Assembly (NCBI GenBank): GCA_022826685.1
Contig: JAJDUL010000053.1
Location: 62,001 to 126,000 of the forward strand
Source of the DNA: Gemmatimonadota bacterium
Lineage (GTDB): Bacteria > Gemmatimonadota > Gemmatimonadetes > Palauibacterales > Palauibacteraceae
Direction: 5' to 3'
Length of the DNA: 64,000 bases
Made by a program: the position numbers and the translations under genes. Under the pieces are notes generated by a model. The model ran no database searches and was not told where the DNA came from. It saw nothing but the letters and a program-made list of their open reading frames with translations. Positions 8,680-18,874 of the stretch are shown piece after piece. Each line of letters begins with the position of its first letter. Position 1 is the first letter of the stretch.

Positions 8680-11517
8680 CTAGGGGACCTTCGGCTCCGG
8701 AAGCAGGACAAACCGGGCGTACTGGTCGGTGCGGAGGTAACGGACGGCGGCCTGTTGCACCTGCTCCGCAGTCCAGCTTTCGATCCGCTCGTAGCTCGGG
8801 ATCCCGTTCAGGTCCCGGCCGGCCCGTTCGAACGAGGCCAGTTGCGACAGCCAGTACCGGTTCTCCTGCAGGCTCGTCTCCTTCCCGCGGCGCTGCGTCT
8901 CACGGACCTTGTCGACGGTCTCCGCGTCCGGTCCCTCCGCCTTCAGGCGTTCGATCTCCTCGAACACGACGGCCGACAACTCTTCCGCCCGTTCCGGGTC
9001 CGAGCCGAAGGAGATGCTGAAGCGGTACTCCTCGTCGGGCCGATAGCTCAGCGACCCGCTGACGCCGACGCCGTAGGTGCCGCCGAGGTCTTCGCGCAGC
9101 ACCTCCCGGAGGCGGATGTCCAGGACGTCCGCCATGGCCGAGATCGCGTTCGACTCCTCCAGCGAGTAGTCCGCTTCGCCCGCGAAGATGATCTGAGTGC
9201 GGCTCTGCGGCTCCAGGCCCTTGTAGACGGTCGTTTCGATCGTCCCCGCGGGCGGATCAATCCCGATATCCCGCCAGCTCTCGACACGCCCGAGATTCGG
9301 AAGTGCTCCGAGATACCGCTCCACGAGCGGCCGGATCGTCGCGAGATCGAAGGCCCCCGCGAAGTAGAAGGTGAAGTCGCTCGCGTCGGCGAAACGGTCG
9401 AGATAGAAGTCGTACGCGGCGTCGAGGTCGGCCAGCTCCAGGTACTCCGCAAACTGTGAAAACCTGAGCACCCTCGGGTGCCCCTGCGACATCGTGGCCG
9501 AGATCGTGTCGGAGAACACGAAACCGGGATTCGCGCCCGCATTGGCAAGGAACGCCGTCTGCTGGGCCTTCAGCGCCTCGAACATCGTCTCGTCCCTGCG
9601 CGGGGCGGAGAAGTACAGGTAGATGAGTTGGAACGCGGTCTCCAGGTCCTGCGGAGACGCGGATCCACCGACCCCCTCCGAGAGCGAACCCACCGAAGCG
9701 GTGACGCGCACCGCCTTGCCGGCCAGCTTCTTCGTCAACGCCGTCTGGTCGAACTCGCCGACGCCGGACTGGCTCACGACGCCGAGGGCGAACGACACCC
9801 TTCGATACAGGTCGTCAGATATGATCGACGTGCCGCCGGGACTCGTCGCGGAGAAGAGGATCTCGTCGTCCTTGAAGTCCGTGGGCTTGAGGACGACCCG
9901 GACGCCGTTCTCGAGCGTCCATTTTGTGACCCCCACCTCGTCGAGGACCTCCTCGCTCGCGACGGGCATGCCAGCGGGAGCGACGGGAAGGAGCGGGGCA
10001 TCGGCCGCCTCGTCCTCGTAGGCCTCGATCTCTCGCCCGCCCACCGCGGCGAACACGCTCAGGAGGTCGTCTTCCGTCGGGGGTTCCAGGCCTTCCTTCA
10101 CGGGTGCGCTGGCGAGGACGACGCGCCCCTGTTCGGCCAGCCACGCCTGGGCGACGCCGTTCGTCTCCTCCAGCGTGATCCCGGGCAGGAAGGCGTCCAC
10201 CAACTCCATCTGCGTCTCGATACTCGGGTAGGAGTTCCCCTGGAGGAACACCTGTATGTAGCGGTTCGCGAGCGCGCCGGATTCCTGGTTCTCCCGCTCG
10301 GCCAGACGGCGTTCGTACCTCCGGCGGGTGTTCGTCTTTTCGCGATCCAGTTCGCTGTCGGTGAACCCGTTCTGAACGACGCGCTCGGCCTCGGTGAGGA
10401 GCGCTTCGAGCCCGCGCTCGATCCCGCCCTCGGCGACGACCGCGACGAGCTGGTAGGCATCCACGCCGCGCGCGAACTGCCCCTGACCCGAAAAACCGAC
10501 CATGAACGGCGGGTCGGCCTGGAGCCGGAGCTCGTTCAGCCGCGCGTTCAGCATGCCGGAGTAGAGCCCTTCGACCAGCCCGCGGCGGAAGTCGCCGATC
10601 GTGCCGCGCGGGGCGGGCGGCTGCTTGTACAGCACGCCGACCTGACTGCCCGGTGCTTCGGGGTCGGTCGCGATCGTGACGAGCGGCGGATGGTCGATCG
10701 GGACTTCGACCGCGATCCGGGGACGCGGCTCCACGGGCCCGGTCAACCCTGCAAACCGCTCGCGAATCGTCGCTTCCATTTCGGCGCCGTCGAAATCGCC
10801 GACGGCGACGATCGCCATCAGGTCCGGCCGGTACCAGTCTTCGTAGAAGCTGCGCAGCCGCTCGGCGGGGGCCGTCTCGAGGAGCTCCGGCTTCCCGATC
10901 GGGAGCCGTTCCGCGTACAGCGACCCCTGGAAGAGGACCGGGAACTGCTGGTCCTGTATCCGCGCTCCGGCTCCTCGCCGGCCGCGCCATTCCTCGATCA
11001 CGACCCCGCGCTCCTTGTCGACCTCCTCCGGGTCGAAGACCACGCCCTGCGCCCAATCCTCGAGGATCTGGAACGCCGTCGCGAGCGTCTCCGGGTCGTC
11101 CATCGGCACCTGGAGCATGTAGACCGTCTCGTCGAAGCTCGTGTACGCGTTGATGTCGGGGCCGAACTGCATCCCGATCGACTCGAGGTAGTCGACGAGC
11201 GCCTGCTTCTCGAAGTTCTCCGTGCCGTTGAACGCCATGTGCTCGACGAAGTGCGCGAACCCGAGCTGGTCGTCGTCCTCGAGGATGGAGCCCGCGTTCA
11301 CGACGAGGCGCAGTTCCGCCCGGTTCTCCGGCTGATCGTTCTCGTGCACGAAGTAGCGCAGGCCGTTGTCGAGCGTCCCGGTGATGACGGCCGGATCCGG
11401 CGGAATCGCATCCGTCGGGGCCGGGGTCTGCCCCGCCGCTCCGCGAGCGGAGAGGGACGAGAGGAGGATCACGGCGATCGAAACGAAAGCGAAACCGGAC
11501 AAGCGGGACGTCTTCAT
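8680..11517 (-). CDS. M16B zinc peptidase (PqqL-like), secreted
   Basis: This 945-residue protein begins with a signal peptide (about 30 residues, ending ARGAAGQ). The inverted zinc motif HFVEH is at 89-93, with the distal Glu in the ERGVVIEEW block. The second half repeats the M16 fold without HxxEH, as expected for the two-lobed M16B architecture; E. coli PqqL has nearly the same length. It likely degrades peptides in the periplasm. It is the first gene of a minus-strand series and diverges from the DUF1460 gene across about 200 bp that should hold both promoters; no clear boxes were recognised. Confidence 0.88.
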   Translation of the reverse strand: MKTSRLSGFAFVSIAVILLSSLSARGAAGQTPAPTDAIPPDPAVITGTLDNGLRYFVHENDQPENRAELRLVVNAGSILEDDDQLGFAHFVEHMAFNGTENFEKQALVDYLESIGMQFGPDINAYTSFDETVYMLQVPMDDPETLATAFQILEDWAQGVVFDPEEVDKERGVVIEEWRGRRGAGARIQDQQFPVLFQGSLYAERLPIGKPELLETAPAERLRSFYEDWYRPDLMAIVAVGDFDGAEMEATIRERFAGLTGPVEPRPRIAVEVPIDHPPLVTIATDPEAPGSQVGVLYKQPPAPRGTIGDFRRGLVEGLYSGMLNARLNELRLQADPPFMVGFSGQGQFARGVDAYQLVAVVAEGGIERGLEALLTEAERVVQNGFTDSELDREKTNTRRRYERRLAERENQESGALANRYIQVFLQGNSYPSIETQMELVDAFLPGITLEETNGVAQAWLAEQGRVVLASAPVKEGLEPPTEDDLLSVFAAVGGREIEAYEDEAADAPLLPVAPAGMPVASEEVLDEVGVTKWTLENGVRVVLKPTDFKDDEILFSATSPGGTSIISDDLYRRVSFALGVVSQSGVGEFDQTALTKKLAGKAVRVTASVGSLSEGVGGSASPQDLETAFQLIYLYFSAPRRDETMFEALKAQQTAFLANAGANPGFVFSDTISATMSQGHPRVLRFSQFAEYLELADLDAAYDFYLDRFADASDFTFYFAGAFDLATIRPLVERYLGALPNLGRVESWRDIGIDPPAGTIETTVYKGLEPQSRTQIIFAGEADYSLEESNAISAMADVLDIRLREVLREDLGGTYGVGVSGSLSYRPDEEYRFSISFGSDPERAEELSAVVFEEIERLKAEGPDAETVDKVRETQRRGKETSLQENRYWLSQLASFERAGRDLNGIPSYERIESWTAEQVQQAAVRYLRTDQYARFVLLPEPKVP

Positions 11518-11724
11518 CTATGACTCTCGGCAGAGGGAGCGGCCTTCAGCGTGGAAGCCACCAAGATAGCCGACCTTCCCTGGGTGCGCATACGCGAGGG
11601 AAGGCCATGCGGGTCTGGCCGGATTCCAGCGCCGGATGCGACACTGGTGGACGGTGGTGAATCGCTCGCTTCGGATCGAATACAGGGAAAGGGAGGAACG
11701 AGTCGTGCTCAACCTCAGTTCGAC

Positions 11725-12711
11725 ATGAGATGGCGCAGCGTCTTCACGCTGGCGAAAGTCGTCGGCTGTATCCTTGCCACCGTCGCCGTCATCGCGGCGC
11801 TCGCCTGGTCGCAGGCCCAGCCTTCCACGTCGACCGTGGTTGACGAGACGGGCGGCGTCGGCGCGGAGTCTTCCGCGCCTTCGGACGGAACCGCCTGGGC
11901 CCCGGACGACTGGACGATCTTCGAGGAGAGAGTGCGGTTCGCCGCGGAGCGCGGGCTCGCGGAGATGGACTTGGGCGACGCCATCGTTCAGCTTGCCGAA
12001 ACCTTCGTCGGGACGACGTACGAACCCGGCACGCTCGAAGTCCCCGGACCCGAGCGCCTCGTGATCAACTTCCGCGAACTCGACTGCGTGACCCTCGTCG
12101 AAACCGTCCTCGCGCTGACGCGGTTCGTCCGCGAGCAGGGTGTCGAGGCCCTTTCGGATCCCCCCGTCGCGCAGGCCGGTTACGAGGCCCACCTGACGGC
12201 GCTCCGATACCGCGGGGGCCGGCTCGACGGGTACCCGAGCCGCCTGCACTACTTCTCGGAGTGGCTCGCGGACAACGAAGCCCGCGGGATCGTGCGCATC
12301 GCGACCGGTGAACTGGATCCCGCCATCGATCCGGAGCCCGTGAACTTCATGTCCCGGCACCCCGAAGCGTATCGGCAACTCTCCGAGCCCGGCGTGCTCC
12401 GGGCCATCGCGGCCACCGAGGCGCGGCTCGACGAGGGGCCCGGCCGCGAATACGTGCCGCAGGATCGGATCGCGCAGGTGGCGGACCGGATCCGCAACGG
12501 CGACGTGATCGCGGCCACTTCGACCGTCGAAGGGCTGGACGTCGCCCACACCGGATTCGCCGTGTGGCGCGACGGGGCGCTTCACCTCCTCCACGCCCCC
12601 CTCGTCGGAAGGTCCGTGGAGATTTCGGAGCGGCCGCTGGCGGAGCGGATCCTCTCCATCGACTCGCAGGACGGCATCATGGTCGCACGCCCCGTCGAGC
12701 CGCCGCGCTAG
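11725..12711 (+). CDS. DUF1460 family exported amidase-like protein
   Basis: This 328-residue protein has an N-terminal membrane/signal segment (VVGCILATVAVIAALAW), which decided the start; the frame runs 58 codons further upstream without such a feature. The segment ELDCVTLVETVLALTRF carries the Cys typical of DUF1460, a papain-like NlpC-related fold. FMSRHPEAYRQL and VAHTGFAVW (a candidate catalytic His) follow. DUF1460 members are often annotated as N-acetylmuramoyl-alanine amidase-like, so action on peptidoglycan peptides is plausible but unproven. Its TAG stop overlaps the stop of the convergent TonB receptor by 4 bp. Confidence 0.72.
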   Translation: MRWRSVFTLAKVVGCILATVAVIAALAWSQAQPSTSTVVDETGGVGAESSAPSDGTAWAPDDWTIFEERVRFAAERGLAEMDLGDAIVQLAETFVGTTYEPGTLEVPGPERLVINFRELDCVTLVETVLALTRFVREQGVEALSDPPVAQAGYEAHLTALRYRGGRLDGYPSRLHYFSEWLADNEARGIVRIATGELDPAIDPEPVNFMSRHPEAYRQLSEPGVLRAIAATEARLDEGPGREYVPQDRIAQVADRIRNGDVIAATSTVEGLDVAHTGFAVWRDGALHLLHAPLVGRSVEISERPLAERILSIDSQDGIMVARPVEPPR

Positions 12712-15700
12712 TTGATCGTGTAGGTCATGCCGGCCTTGATCCGCCGTCCCTTGGGATCGTGCGTGAGACCGTCGTACGACCCCTCCTGATTCACGAGGGG
12801 GGGCGCCGAATCGAACAGGTTGAAGCCCGTCACGAAGGCGTCGATGTTGTCCGTCAGCCTCATCATCAGCGTAGCATCGAAGGTGCCGAAGGCGTCGATG
12901 ACGCGGTGCGCGTACGCCGGGTCGCCTGCGTTGAGGTCGTCCTCGTAGGAGGAGATGTAGTTGACGTTGCCGATGGCCGAGTAGCGCGCGCCGTGGTATC
13001 CGGCCGATACCGACCACTTCCACCGGGGCAGCGGCCAGGCGAGCGGGTTGAAGCGGTTGAGCTTCCCGGCTCCCTCCGTCCCGCTCACCAGCTCCACATT
13101 GTTGTACTGGAGCGCCTTGATGTCGTAGGTGCGCGTGTACGTACCGTCGATTCCGAGCGAGAGCTCGCCGTTACCGAGCGGGCGGCGCGTGGACAGACTC
13201 CAGTCGAAGCCCGAGGTCTGCATGCCGGGCCAGTTGACCAGGTCGATCCGGATGCGCTCGATGAGGGCCGAGTCGCAGGTCCCCGTGTTCCACCCGTCCG
13301 GGCACTTCACGAACTCCTGCACGGCGGCGCGGCTCGCCCCGCCCTCGTGATAGAGGCGCGTGATGCTCGAATGGGGAATCACGTTGATCACGTCCCTGAA
13401 GTCGTACGTCCAGTAATCGAACGTCGCCTGCAGGCGGCTCGGGAAGTGGAAGAAGATGAGCCCCACGTTGCCGGTCGTTGCCCGTTCCGGCTCGAGGTCG
13501 GGGTTTCCGAAGGTGTCCACCGCCTTGTAGACGTCGACTTCCTGCACGTACTCGAGCGCCGTGATCTGGTCCGTGTTCACGTCATCCACCGACGGGACGC
13601 GGAAAGTGGACTGAAGCGACCCGCGCAGGGACAGCTGGTGATCGCCCGATTCGGACAGCCTCAGCCGAAGGGACATCTTCGGGTCGAAGCTGCTCGCGAC
13701 ATCGTGGAACTCGTAATTGGCCGCCACCTGTACATCGAGACGGTCCCCCAAACTGATCGGGATCTCGCCGTAGAAGCGGTGCAGCGTCTGCCCGTCTTCA
13801 TACGGGAAATACCCCGTCGTGAAGGTGAACGGCCCCGCCTGCTCGAGGCAGGTCCGATCCCCCGGCACCTGGCAGGGGTTGATCGCCTGGTTGCCCGGGT
13901 CGTTGGGGGTCCCCGTCACGTCGAAGCGGCGGAACTGATAGCCGAGGGCGTAACCGAGCGCCTCCGTGAACTGGCCCGTGAAGGTGGCCTCCGCCACGAA
14001 CAGGTCGGCGGTGTTGAAGAGATCGACCTCCTCGTTGATCCAGTCGATGAGCTCTGCGGAGTTCGCCCCGCCGGCCACGTAACCCGGGTTGTCGGCGCCG
14101 GTGTAGCGCGTCCCGGGCTGCTCGGCGCGCTGGATCGCGTTGCTGAACGGGTTGTAGAACATGCAGTCGCCCTGCCCGGCCACGGCGCCGCCCGTCGGGC
14201 CGAGCGACATGCCGGAGGGCGATGTCGGATCCACAACCACGTCGACGCCGCAGTTCGGGCCCCCGAAACCGCGGAAGGCGAGGTGTTTCCGGTAGGCGTA
14301 CTCGGCCGGCTGGTTCACGTTGCCCGTCGCCCGCGAATAGCTGACCGAGAGGTCCAGGTGGCCCCCGGTCGCCTCGAAGTACCGGTCCAGCGAGGCCGCG
14401 ATCCTCTGGGTGCGCGACGACCGGTGCAGCGTGCGTCCGGGGCCGCTGTTCCCCACCAGCCGCCCGTAGAAATACCAGTCGTCCTCCAGGCAGTCGGCGG
14501 CGGAAGCGAACCCGGCGTGGGCCGCGTTGGCGGCGCAGAACGCCTGGCGCCCCGGGTTCGCGGACGGCACGATCTGGTTCCCGTCGTACAGTGAGATCGG
14601 CGGGAACGAGGGCGTCGTGCGCCAGTCGGGGATCGTGGCCTCGGACCACAGGCCCTCGAGATGGAGCGTCGTGCCCGTGCCCAGTTCGGTGTTGAGCTCG
14701 CCGAAGGCCCGTATGTGGTTCTGCTTGTCGATCAGGTTGTCGTACGGCTGGTAGCGGAACCGGCAGGTGACGCCTTCGTTCACGCCACCGAAGTTCTCGC
14801 ACTCCGGATCCACGAACAGGTTCGGGTTGGCGCCGAACTGCGAATCGATGAGCGTGCTCACGAACTGCGCGGGGGTCTCGTTCCCGGTCAGCGTGGGCAT
14901 CAGGAACGCGCCGGGGTTCCCGTAATAGGACCAGCCGCCCCCGCCGGGTCCCGGATAGGGCCGCAGACCCCAATCACGCTCCTGCGGCCTGAGTTCCCGC
15001 CGCGCCGCCCATTCGGCGGAGAGGACCACGTTCGTCGACCCCATGCGTCCGCCCCATATCGCGGCCGCGTTCGAGTCCCCCGCCCCGCTGAAGTAGTCGT
15101 GCGCCGCGGTGACCTCGAAGCCCTCGAAATCCCGTCGCGTGACGAAGTTCGCCACGCCGGCCACCGCGTCGGAGCCGTAGATTGCGGAGGCTCCCTCCTT
15201 CAGCACTTCGATCCGGTCCAGCGCGATGGACGGAAAGGCGTTCACGTCCACGAACCGACCGCCGGGAAGCCGCGACGGCGTGTACACCTGACGACGTCCG
15301 TTGAGCAGCACCAGCGTGCGCGAAGCCCCGAGACCCCTGAGGTTGACGCTCGCCACGCTCTCGGGGATCAGCGCACCGCTGCGGTTGTACCAGCTGTTCC
15401 GTTCCCCGAGGGACCCGTGGTTGGCCCCGAGCCGCTTGAAGAAGTCCACGACCAGCGGCGATCCCTCCTCCTGCATCTCCTCGCGGCTCGACACGTCCAC
15501 CGCATACGGAAGATTGATCGGCGGTGCCTCGAAGTGTGTGCCCGTCACCACCGCCGTCAGTTCCGCGAGCGTCACGGTTCGCAGGGAGACGAGTTCCACG
15601 TCGACGACGGTTCGTGCGCCGGCAGTCACCGCGACGCCCGCCCGTGTCTCGAGCGAGAAGCCGGGGTAGACGAACCGCAGCGAATAGCTCCCCGCCGGGA

Positions 15701-15932
15701 GCCCCGTAAGGGCGTAGACGCCCTCCGCGGAGGTAAGGGCAGTACGCGATTCGCCCCCGAGCGCCGGTCCGGTGGCCGTCACGCTCACCGTGGGCAGGGC
15801 GAGGCCGTCCTCGTCGGTGACCGTCCCGCCGATTGCTCCGTCCTGCGCGAGGGCGGCCGCCGGCCACACAAGCGCAAGAGCGGTAGCGAGTCTGACTCTG
15901 AGCATGCTCGTTCTCTCGATCTTCATGGTCAT
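12708..15932 (-). CDS. TonB-dependent receptor with N-terminal carboxypeptidase-like domain
   Basis: This 1074-residue outer-membrane receptor starts with a signal peptide ending AAALAQ. A beta-sandwich CarboxypepD_reg domain follows (about 35-105: GTVTDEDGLALP, YALTGLPAGSYSLRF). The plug has ASRTLVLLNGRRQ and IEVLKEGASAIYGSDAVAGVANFVT. The remaining roughly 800 residues form the barrel and end in an aromatic beta-strand. Its start overlaps the amidase stop (ATGA), so the two are probably made together and the imported ligand is likely an amide-containing compound. The ligand cannot be named. The domain layout is SusC-like, but no SusD partner is present. Confidence 0.9.
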   Translation of the reverse strand: MTMKIERTSMLRVRLATALALVWPAAALAQDGAIGGTVTDEDGLALPTVSVTATGPALGGESRTALTSAEGVYALTGLPAGSYSLRFVYPGFSLETRAGVAVTAGARTVVDVELVSLRTVTLAELTAVVTGTHFEAPPINLPYAVDVSSREEMQEEGSPLVVDFFKRLGANHGSLGERNSWYNRSGALIPESVASVNLRGLGASRTLVLLNGRRQVYTPSRLPGGRFVDVNAFPSIALDRIEVLKEGASAIYGSDAVAGVANFVTRRDFEGFEVTAAHDYFSGAGDSNAAAIWGGRMGSTNVVLSAEWAARRELRPQERDWGLRPYPGPGGGGWSYYGNPGAFLMPTLTGNETPAQFVSTLIDSQFGANPNLFVDPECENFGGVNEGVTCRFRYQPYDNLIDKQNHIRAFGELNTELGTGTTLHLEGLWSEATIPDWRTTPSFPPISLYDGNQIVPSANPGRQAFCAANAAHAGFASAADCLEDDWYFYGRLVGNSGPGRTLHRSSRTQRIAASLDRYFEATGGHLDLSVSYSRATGNVNQPAEYAYRKHLAFRGFGGPNCGVDVVVDPTSPSGMSLGPTGGAVAGQGDCMFYNPFSNAIQRAEQPGTRYTGADNPGYVAGGANSAELIDWINEEVDLFNTADLFVAEATFTGQFTEALGYALGYQFRRFDVTGTPNDPGNQAINPCQVPGDRTCLEQAGPFTFTTGYFPYEDGQTLHRFYGEIPISLGDRLDVQVAANYEFHDVASSFDPKMSLRLRLSESGDHQLSLRGSLQSTFRVPSVDDVNTDQITALEYVQEVDVYKAVDTFGNPDLEPERATTGNVGLIFFHFPSRLQATFDYWTYDFRDVINVIPHSSITRLYHEGGASRAAVQEFVKCPDGWNTGTCDSALIERIRIDLVNWPGMQTSGFDWSLSTRRPLGNGELSLGIDGTYTRTYDIKALQYNNVELVSGTEGAGKLNRFNPLAWPLPRWKWSVSAGYHGARYSAIGNVNYISSYEDDLNAGDPAYAHRVIDAFGTFDATLMMRLTDNIDAFVTGFNLFDSAPPLVNQEGSYDGLTHDPKGRRIKAGMTYTIN

Positions 15933-17566
15933 CGCATCTCCGGGAAACCGTCCGGGGGACGGCGGTGTCGTGTCGCCTGTTCGTATCCGTACGCGAGCCG
16001 GAAGAGAAGCCCTTCGTCGTACGGCCGGGCAAGAATCTGCAGTCCCGCCGGAAGCTTGCCGTAAGTGTACCCCATCGGGACCGTGATCGCGGGCATCCCG
16101 GTGGCCGGAGCCACGCGTTGGCTGTTGTCGCCGCAGTATTCCTCGTCCCCTCGGTCAATATGGGCGGGCACGCAGAGCCACGACAGGTAGAGGATCGCGT
16201 CCAAGCGTTCCTCATCCATCGCTTCCACGAGGCTCGCCAGGTAGGCCTGACGGCCCTCGTTCTCCGCGTAGTCCGGGCACGGTTCGTCCCATTCGGACGG
16301 ATGTACGTCGAGCGGGGCTCCCTCGTTCCGCCGCAACGACGACTGCGCGTAGTCGGAGTATCGTCCGTCCTCCAGCACCTCCAGGACGTCGGTCATCGGC
16401 GCCGCCGGCCCCAGCGACCGCAGATAGACCCACATGTCGTAGCGGAAGCGGCGGCAGAACATCCCCTCCCGCCCCAGTTCCGCCGCGTCGTCGAAATCGA
16501 AGGGGTCCACGATCTCGGCCCCGAGTGCCGCCAGATCGTCGATGGCCGCTTCGAAGAGCGCGAGAATCTCCCCATCGGTCTCCTCCGGATCCGCCAGCGC
16601 GCGCAGGACCCCGATCCTCGCGCCCCGCGCCCCGTCGGCGTCCAGGAAGGCCGTGTAGTCCTCTTCCGCGCGGCCGCGTCCCGCTTCCGTGTAGGGATCC
16701 GCGGGATCGTAGCCGGCCACGACATTGAACACGCGCGCGACATCCTCCACGGTCCGGCCCATCGGACCCGCGATATCGCGGTCGAAGGAGAGGGGGATGA
16801 CGCCATCGCGGCTCGTGAGGCCGATCGTCGAACGGATCCCGACCAGAGCGAGGTGGGAACTGGGTCCGCGGATCGAGTTGCCCGTGTCGCTGCCCAGCCC
16901 GATGATGCCGAACGAGGCGGCGACCCCCGAGGCCGTTCCCCCGCTGGATCCGGCCGGGACGCGGTCGAGCGCGTAGGCGTTGCGCGTCGTGTCGAAAGAG
17001 GAACTGACGGACTGACGCGGACTGAACGCCCATTCCGCCATGTTGGTCTTGGCAATCACGATCGCGTCCGCCTCGCGGATCTTCCGCACCATGAAGGCGT
17101 CGTCGGGCGGAACGTTTTCCACGAGCGCGATGGACCCTCCGGTCGTGACCATGTCGTGCGTGTCGAAGTTGTCCTTGACGAGCATGGGGACGCAGAAGAG
17201 CGGTCCCATCGTCTCGCCGGCGGCCTGCGCCGCGTCGAGCCGATCCGCCCGTTCGAGAGCCCGGGGGTTGAGCACGGTGATCGCGTTGATCGCGTCTTCG
17301 TGGGCCGCGATCCGGGCGAGGTGCTGCTCCACGACCGCGCGGCAGGTCGTCGTCCCGTCGCGGATCGCCGCCTGCACGTCGCCGATCGTCGCCTCCACAA
17401 CCCCGAAGCCCGCGTCGCCGTCGGCGCCGGATTCGGGAGTGCACGCAACCCACCCCATCGCGAGCGCAGCGGACAATAAGGCCGGGGTCGAGCGGTGCTT
17501 CCGCCGGACGCCGTTGACGGTCCGCAGACGCCAAGGTGTCCCGGGTGCGTTGCTCCTCGGTCGCAT
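15929..17566 (-). CDS. Amidase signature family hydrolase, exported
   Basis: This 545-residue protein shows the amidase signature: the catalytic Lys in MLVKDNFDT, the glycine/serine block AGSSGGTASGVAA, and the nucleophile Ser in GSDTGNSIRGP. A hydrophobic stretch ending GWVAC suggests export, perhaps as a lipoprotein although the lipobox is weak. No clear ribosome-binding site precedes the ATG, so leaderless translation is possible. It cleaves a carboxamide; members range from glutamyl-tRNA amidotransferase A-like to peptide or aryl amidases, and export argues against the tRNA role. It is coupled to the TonB receptor gene. Confidence 0.85.
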   Translation of the reverse strand: MRPRSNAPGTPWRLRTVNGVRRKHRSTPALLSAALAMGWVACTPESGADGDAGFGVVEATIGDVQAAIRDGTTTCRAVVEQHLARIAAHEDAINAITVLNPRALERADRLDAAQAAGETMGPLFCVPMLVKDNFDTHDMVTTGGSIALVENVPPDDAFMVRKIREADAIVIAKTNMAEWAFSPRQSVSSSFDTTRNAYALDRVPAGSSGGTASGVAASFGIIGLGSDTGNSIRGPSSHLALVGIRSTIGLTSRDGVIPLSFDRDIAGPMGRTVEDVARVFNVVAGYDPADPYTEAGRGRAEEDYTAFLDADGARGARIGVLRALADPEETDGEILALFEAAIDDLAALGAEIVDPFDFDDAAELGREGMFCRRFRYDMWVYLRSLGPAAPMTDVLEVLEDGRYSDYAQSSLRRNEGAPLDVHPSEWDEPCPDYAENEGRQAYLASLVEAMDEERLDAILYLSWLCVPAHIDRGDEEYCGDNSQRVAPATGMPAITVPMGYTYGKLPAGLQILARPYDEGLLFRLAYGYEQATRHRRPPDGFPEMR

Positions 17567-17626
17567 ACAACTAAACTTGCCAAATCGTACCGATATGCCA
17601 AGCGCCGGAACCGCGAGGTGTCGCCG

Positions 17627-18835
17627 ATGAAGCGGAGAATCGAGACCGCCCTCTTCACCCGTCGAGATTTTGTGCGCGCCGCCGGCGCGGGATCCGCCGC
17701 GGCCTGGCTCGCCGCCTGCGGCCCCGCGGGAGACGCGGGGTCATCGGCGGACGCCGAAGCCGCCATCGCCTCCCGCGGGGAGCGGCCGCCCCGGTGGGCG
17801 AAGGATCCATCGCCCTTCATCCAGCGCACCCTGAATCTGGAAACGCGGCTCGAACTCGTCGACGGGTTCATCACGCCGAACGAGCTGTTCTTCGTCCGAA
17901 ACCACTCGCCAACGCCGGCGATCGATCCGGAGGGCTACTCGCTTCGGGTCGAGGGCGACGGCGCCGAGACCGAGCTGCGGCTCGACCTGTCCACCCTGGA
18001 GTCGCTGCCGCAGCATACCATTACCGCCTACCTGGAGTGCGCCGGCAACTGGCGAGGTCTTTATCCCGAACTCACGGGCACCCGGGCGAGCGGCGGCCAG
18101 TGGACGACCGGAGCCGTGGGGTGCGCGGAGTGGTCGGGGCCGTCGCTCGCCACGGTGCTCGACCTGGCCGGCGTGCGGCCGGAAACGGTCGATGTGAATC
18201 TCGTGGGGCTGGACGGCTCCGGATTCGAGCGCGCCATGCCGCTCGCGAAGGCGCGGGATCCCGATACCATCATCGCGCTGCGAATGAACGGCGAGCCGCT
18301 TCCCGCGGATCACGGATTCCCGGCGCGGTCCGTCGTTCCCGGATGGTCGGGGTCCAGCAGCATCAAGTGGCTGGGGTCCATACAGCTCTCCACCGAGCGG
18401 GTGTGGAACTCGAACAACACGTCGTCCTACGTCCTCATCGGCGACGAGTGGCCGGCGGAGGAGTATGCGCCCGCTCAGGGAGCGGTGATCACGGAACTCG
18501 TCGTGAAGAGTGCGCTGGCCCTTCCGAGGCCCGCGCAACTGGCGCCGGGGTCCCACGTCCTCCACGGGTTCGCGCACGCGCCGGCGGGACCGGTATCCGC
18601 CGTCGAATGGAGTCCGGATGGCGGAACGACGTGGATGGAGGCCGAGATCGTGGATCCGATTCTGCCCCTCGCGTGGCAACGCTTCGAGTTCCAGTGGGAC
18701 GCGACCCCGGGGGCGCACACGCTGGCCACCCGCGCCACGGACGCGGCAGGGAATACGCAGCCGGACGAGCCTCTGATGAACGAAAAGGGCTACCTGCTGA
18801 ACGTCCCGCTCCCGCACCCCGTGCAGGTGGAGTGA
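17627..18835 (+). CDS. Sulfite oxidase-family molybdopterin oxidoreductase, Tat lipoprotein
   Basis: This 402-residue protein begins with a Tat signal (TRRDFVRAAG) followed by LAAC, so it is probably a Tat-exported lipoprotein. The start has GAGG about eight bases upstream. The Moco ligand Cys lies in AYLECAGNWRG, and GLDGSGFERAMPL and GFPARSVVPGW are typical of the oxidoreductase molybdopterin-binding domain. The C-terminal immunoglobulin-like dimerisation domain has SAVEWSPDGG. It should oxidise sulfite or a similar compound, or act like MsrP. No haem domain is fused and no cytochrome gene is nearby, so the electron acceptor is unknown. A related gene lies downstream in opposite orientation. 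Confidence 0.85.
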   Translation: MKRRIETALFTRRDFVRAAGAGSAAAWLAACGPAGDAGSSADAEAAIASRGERPPRWAKDPSPFIQRTLNLETRLELVDGFITPNELFFVRNHSPTPAIDPEGYSLRVEGDGAETELRLDLSTLESLPQHTITAYLECAGNWRGLYPELTGTRASGGQWTTGAVGCAEWSGPSLATVLDLAGVRPETVDVNLVGLDGSGFERAMPLAKARDPDTIIALRMNGEPLPADHGFPARSVVPGWSGSSSIKWLGSIQLSTERVWNSNNTSSYVLIGDEWPAEEYAPAQGAVITELVVKSALALPRPAQLAPGSHVLHGFAHAPAGPVSAVEWSPDGGTTWMEAEIVDPILPLAWQRFEFQWDATPGAHTLATRATDAAGNTQPDEPLMNEKGYLLNVPLPHPVQVE

Positions 18836-18874
18836 AGCGACCCCGGACGACGCGCTGACGGAGGCCGAATCGCC

